NCBI GenBank assembly: GCA_905250125.1
Contig: CAJNOL010000312.1
Coordinates: forward strand, 62,001-126,000
Origin: Rotaria sordida
Taxonomy: Eukaryota > Rotifera > Eurotatoria > Philodinida > Philodinidae
DNA: 64,000 bases
Direction: 5' to 3'
Part shown: in pieces, positions 59,872 to 64,000 of the stretch
Numbering within the stretch: the stretch's first letter is position 1
How the letters are laid out: every line of letters begins with the position of its first letter
Position numbers and translations under genes: made by a program
Notes under the pieces: generated by a model
Database searches by the model: none
Seen by the model: only the letters and a program-made list of their open reading frames with translations
Told to the model about the DNA's origin: nothing

Positions 59872-62279
59872 TAACAAAAACAAAAAGAATATAATTAATG
59901 TTGTTTTTATTATATTTGTTATTATCTATGTTGTAAAACAAAAACAATCAATTTTATTATAAGTATGAATAAAACAAAACCAAAGATGCTTGATAATTAA
60001 TGGTTTATTTTCTTTATTGAAAAGTAATAGAACAAAAAAAAAAAATATTTTTAGAATTTATGAAATTTAATATTAGTTTTAAAATGATTTTAATCCTCAT
60101 ACATCAAAATAATCCTATAGAGAGAGAAATTATTGCATGCTAACGTTTATATATATAGTAGATAATATCAATTGCTTTTTAATCGAATCATTAATTGCTT
60201 AATAAAATCTTTTTAGATATCTATGATAATTAGAAAACTATAAGTATACAGAATGGTTACTTTTTTTTTAAGACTCTACTCTTCTTAATCTTTTCTGTAC
60301 AACCAATCAAAACAAGTATTTATTATTAACTATAGTCTTTGTTTGAATTCCGCTATGATAAAAAGCTGATCTATGCAATCGTATTCACGGATGTTCCAAG
60401 TAGGAAAAAGTCACCCATTCCTCAATCTTGAGAAATTTTCGTTTTTTGCTTATCAATTCTAAAAACAACATTTGATCCCCATCCAAAAGTAGATCAATTT
60501 TAGAGAAAATCTTTCAATCGGCCTCCTGGATCATCGACCCTCTCCACAATTATTGACGACCTCGTACCACCCCTGATCGTATTCAACCACCTTAGTACAT
60601 GTGAAAATATTTTAGATAATGAAGTCTGCAGAGGAAAAGCAAAGTGGTACAGAATATTTATGATTTCAAAAAAAAAATACCATGTTTGATAGTTTACTGA
60701 AAATATCACAGAACTTTGATGGCATCTTGTAAAATAAAAGAGTACTTTACTGTTTAGTATGAGATTGATTAAAATTAAGTTCATTTTCTTGTGTTTATTT
60801 TAATTTATTCTATTAATTTTCTTTTTTTTATAGTTGTTTAAATATGTAACGACTATAAATTTTTAAAAAGAAACAATAACAATTGCATAATAAATGTTAT
60901 TTATTCTATTTAAATTATATCTTTACTGTAGGATTAATATTCGAAATAATGCTTCTATAATCCTCAGTATCAGAAATTTGTATGATTAATTATTTTTTGA
61001 ATAGCATCACAATAATGTGCGTCATAGTTGATATAATCAAGAATAAAATGATGATAAAAAAAGTATTGTAATGAAATGACGATTGTGCAAAGACTGGAAT
61101 CAAAATATGATGGATCAAGAGAAATAAGATATCTTCGTAGAAAAAAAAAAGAATTAAATTTCGGTCCTGAGAAACATAGAGTTGAATGGTTATTATGATT
61201 GATTGTGAAAACTTAGGAGTTTTTATGTTTTTTCTTATGGAGATAGCTTATTTAGAGAATTTTAAGCTCGGATTATTATGATAAAAGAACTATATTGTTG
61301 AAAAATTGAAGTAAAGTTTCGAAAACATAATAGATACGAGTTACAATCTTTCATTTTTAACACATGATGGCATACATTTCTATTATATTCTTATATAACT
61401 ATTGCGAAATACGTCATAAATGTCTACGAATTTTTTTATATGTTACCATTAACTAACATCGATTGTTTCACGGCAGTTCAGTTTCAATCATTAGAACATG
61501 AATAAAAATCTTGATTGTAATGAATATTTTCGAAAAAGAAAATCATTTTTGCTTTGATCTACCAATGTGTTTTTTATATCGAAATATAAGATCCTTAAAA
61601 CATAAACTAAAACTGAATTTATCATCCAATTTATGTGATCGACTGAAATAATCTCAATTATTTTTATTATTTTGCCAAAAATATTTTCGAGTGCTTATAT
61701 GTTATATGATGTCAATATTCATTTTCATCACACTCATTTATCTGCATTTTTAAACACTGAACTTCATCAATCTTTTTCATCAAAACAATCAACTTATCTA
61801 TTACATATCTTCTATCAATCGCGACACAAATGATCAACTAGGATCATGTTTAAAATAATTATAAAATATTAAATTAATGAACTTGTAACGATGACTGATG
61901 TTTAGTCACCTTTACGATTAAATTTGCTTTCGACACTAACAGAAAATAACATGTCAATGTCGAAATCGAGTTATGATCATTTACAGCTATAAAACAAATC
62001 ATCTGTTAACAAAATATTGTTCTACATAAGACTAACGAAAGTCGACTATGAAAGTAATTATTGGCTGGTGCAATTCGTTTGATGAACCTATTCGAACCTC
62101 AGTTTTCATTTTGTATATTCAGAAAATTTAGAACGATAATAGAAGGTAGTGGGGAAAAGTTTAACAACAATGTATTTTTCTCTAATGTTAAGCATTTAGC
62201 TCATATAAAGATAGTAGTTTAAATATTCAAGAGAGTTTTCTATCTAATGTATTCTATACCAAGATTTCTAAAAAACTGT

Positions 62280-62441
62280 GAGAGGTTACCGCATTTTTTA
62301 CGACCTTTCCTGAAAAAAATTAAAAGTATCATAAAAAAAACGAAATTTATCAAAAAATCGCTAAAAAATATCTTTTTCTTTCAATTTATGTGATACTTTT
62401 AAATTTTTAAGAGAAGATCGTAGAAAATATGGCGACTACTC
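62280..62441. repeat. MITE-like foldback element
   Basis: Left arm 62280-62343 and right arm 62381-62441 are imperfect reverse complements: GAGAGGTTACCGCATTTTTT against GAGTAGTCGCCATATTTTCT, and both arms share TTAAAAGTATCA. About 70-75% of positions agree. There is no reading frame and no clear target-site duplication. Confidence 0.6.
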
Positions 62442-62884
62442 ATTTTGTTCTCTTTAAAATGAAATTATTAAAAAAACTAACTTTGACAAGATCTTTTGAA
62501 ATCTGAAAATTATCGTATCCAATTTTTTTAGAAACCTTGCCATCATACTTCATCTGTAAAATTATGGTAAAAGAAAACTCCATTGACTAGTTTAACGGAA
62601 TATGAAAGTTTTCGCTATATATGTACACGATAGTCTATGCAATTAAATCGTAATTTACGAGTGACAATCGTTTGATCACTATCGTAGAAAAGAAGAAATT
62701 AATGAGTTGGAACAATATTCTTCGATTGATCAGAGATATGATCATAACTTCAGTTTTTTTTCGCACTTTGACGCAAAAATGAAAAGTTTTGATATGTATC
62801 GTAATTACTTGACAAGCATGAGGTCATTAAATTGCTAACAATATTTATCATCCAAAATAGATTATGCACTAAGCATATAAAAAG

Positions 62885-62932
62885 ATTTCTATGGTCTAAT
62901 GGTTAAGTTATTCGATTCATTACCTTTTTTTT
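62885..62932 (+). pseudogene. tRNA-like fragment (tRNA-Glu 5' half resemblance)
   Basis: TATGGTCTAATGGTTA matches the 5' part of animal tRNA-Glu and contains a full A-box consensus at 62892-62902 (TGGTCTAATGG). TTCGATTC at 62911-62918 resembles a B-box core, and a T run follows at about 62925. The anticodon arm and acceptor stem are missing, so it cannot be a working tRNA; it may be a truncated tRNA or a SINE relic. Confidence 0.3.
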
Positions 62933-63413
62933 CCTTCCTCAAAATATTGTATTAAAACATTGGCGTCATCACTCGTTAAATAATTTTAACTAATTCATTT
63001 TCAACTATTATCTTATCTGACAACATAATGACTGTTTTCAAGTATACATCGATTATTGTGACTAGTTTCCCATTAGTCAACATGTACGGGAGAGCTCAAG
63101 GAATTGAGCAGAATAACTCTAAATTAGCTTAATCTTTTGTTCAGAGCTATAGTTAACATAACCTATAGAAAATATATTAAGCTAAGAAAAACCATTTCAT
63201 GTCAATATCCTATACCATACGATCGTAGAAAGATATAGTATCCTTCTTATTTTATTGATGTTTTGTCGAAAAAAACAACATATCACTTGCTTAATAACAT
63301 GTACAAATACTTGAAATATAATATGAATTAGGTAATCATGTGTATTATTGACTTTTAATGTTGTTTCAACATAGTTATTATTTTTCCTACTGAATCAAGT
63401 TTTTCGAATTAAA

Positions 63414-63627
63414 ATGAAATCTATTTGTAAGTCTCACTTATTTTTTTCTGTGTGATTCATGTAAAATTTATTTATTAGATAAATATTTTCGCATCAACAC
63501 AGATCTATCAAAAAACATTCAAATAAATTCATTTCTTTCAAAACATAAACCAAAATGCCATCTATATTTATCTACAGAAGATAATGTTACTGGATATGAT
63601 CCAGATGATACAAAACAATTTAGATGA
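63414..63627 (+). CDS. Possible two-exon mini-gene or terminal exon, 53 residues
   Basis: ATG AAA TCT ATT T at 63414-63426 is followed by GTAAGT, and the acceptor TTTATTAG leads to an open exon 63479-63627 that reads in phase YKYFRINTDLSKNIQINSFL, then SKHKPKCHLYLSTEDNVTGY and DPDDTKQFR before TGA. The second exon has the residue balance of real protein, unlike the surroundings. It could be a small gene, the last exon of a longer gene whose other exons I missed, or a duplicated gene fragment. No family recognised. Confidence 0.4.
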
Positions 63628-64000
63628 TCATTTTAGTCAATATTTAATATACGAATAAGCAAGATATATCATACGTGGAATGAAATTAAAAGTCAAACTG
63701 AAATTTTGCATATAATACTAAGAAAAGACGCATGCATTATAGATGATCTGTAGCCTTTTTATTTACAACCATAAAGATGATAATATCATCTGTTCTTTAT
63801 TGTGGCAAAACGCACCAAGATACGTGCCTTGAATGATTTAGTGGTCATAAAAATAGAAACAACTTTTGTACTTTACGGACATTTCGATGTAAGTTGTGAT
63901 GAAAACAAGAGAAAAAGCTTTAATTAGGATTTTTGTGTTGGAATTAAATTCATAAATTCTTTTTTTTTTGTCATTATGAAAAATTGTTCGCATTATCATG
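63628..64000. other. Window end, nothing recognised
   Basis: AT-rich sequence with no exon, RNA or repeat that I can support. Confidence 0.4.

Larger units (their letters stand above)
59872..63413. other. Gene-poor region with repeat relics
   Basis: About 3.5 kb with no convincing gene. It contains a less AT-rich patch at about 60500-60600, a MITE-like foldback at 62280-62441 and a tRNA-like fragment at 62885-62932. Codon-like structure appears only near 63414. Confidence 0.4.

Noticed and set aside
60500..60784. 94-codon antisense frame with GGTRSSIIVERVDDPGGRLK
   Set aside because: Partly plausible composition, but the rest is Ile/Leu/Phe-rich noise and there are no splice signals; kept only as a composition anomaly.
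1..64000. Horizontally acquired bacterial or fungal gene, viral gene or CRISPR array
   Set aside because: Every gene that I could name belongs to an animal family with spliceosomal introns; no direct-repeat array, viral polymerase or integrase was seen.

Overview
The window looks like a stretch of animal nuclear DNA, most likely from a rotifer and probably a bdelloid (Rotaria- or Adineta-like). This is an inference. It rests on the very AT-rich base composition, the many short GT-AG introns (about 45-100 bases), the A/T-ending codons with long Ser/Thr/Asn/Gln/His/Pro runs, and the mix of metazoan gene families: TMEM9, AUTS2, an MTMR6-type myotubularin, a metazoan-type chitin synthase with the WGTRE motif, an Ig/FN3 receptor, a collagen-olfactomedin membrane protein and a Net/ATOH8 bHLH factor. 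I saw no bacterial operon, CRISPR array, rRNA or complete tRNA. All exon structures were built by hand from splice sites, frame continuity and family resemblance.

Layout. 90-925 (-): TMEM9-like protein. 1584-5298 (+): AUTS2-family protein, divergent from TMEM9 across about 660 bases. 6299-6910 (+): small secreted acidic protein behind a clear TATA box. 8185-8448 (+): short intronless protein. 9035-11714 (+): Pro-rich protein built on a repeated I-I-x-E-R-x-P-x-P-P-P unit. 14244-20903 (-): 15-exon MTMR6/7/8-type phosphoinositide 3-phosphatase ending in an atypical FYVE finger. 24578-34409 (+): 16-exon chitin synthase of about 1,673 residues. 37925-44770 (+): 12-exon Ig/FN3 single-pass receptor of about 962 residues. 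45151-47877 (+): unnamed charged protein. 48690-49586 (+): intronless multi-pass membrane protein with an internally repeated motif. 53260-55384 (+): type II membrane collagen-olfactomedin (gliomedin/colmedin-like) protein with two micro-exons. 56392-57199 (+): Pro-Val-Cys-rich structural protein containing an assembly gap. 57278-57954 (-): 121-residue protein of unknown function. 59211-59871 (+): Net/ATOH8-type bHLH factor, first exon uncertain. 63414-63627 (+): possible two-exon mini-gene.

Non-coding sequence. Most introns are tiny, but several genes carry one or more introns of 0.6-1.8 kb. These hold old dispersed repeats: a roughly 150-base family found in opposite orientations in the chitin synthase and Ig genes, a foldback of about 400 bases in the chitin synthase gene, and a GC-rich hairpin in the Ig gene. 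A second, MITE-like foldback lies in the gene-poor right end.

Function. The genes are not obviously co-regulated. Several concern the cell surface or extracellular matrix: chitin synthase, the Ig receptor, collagen-olfactomedin and possibly the Pro-Val-Cys protein. Others concern endosomal membranes (TMEM9, MTMR) or transcription and chromatin (AUTS2, bHLH).
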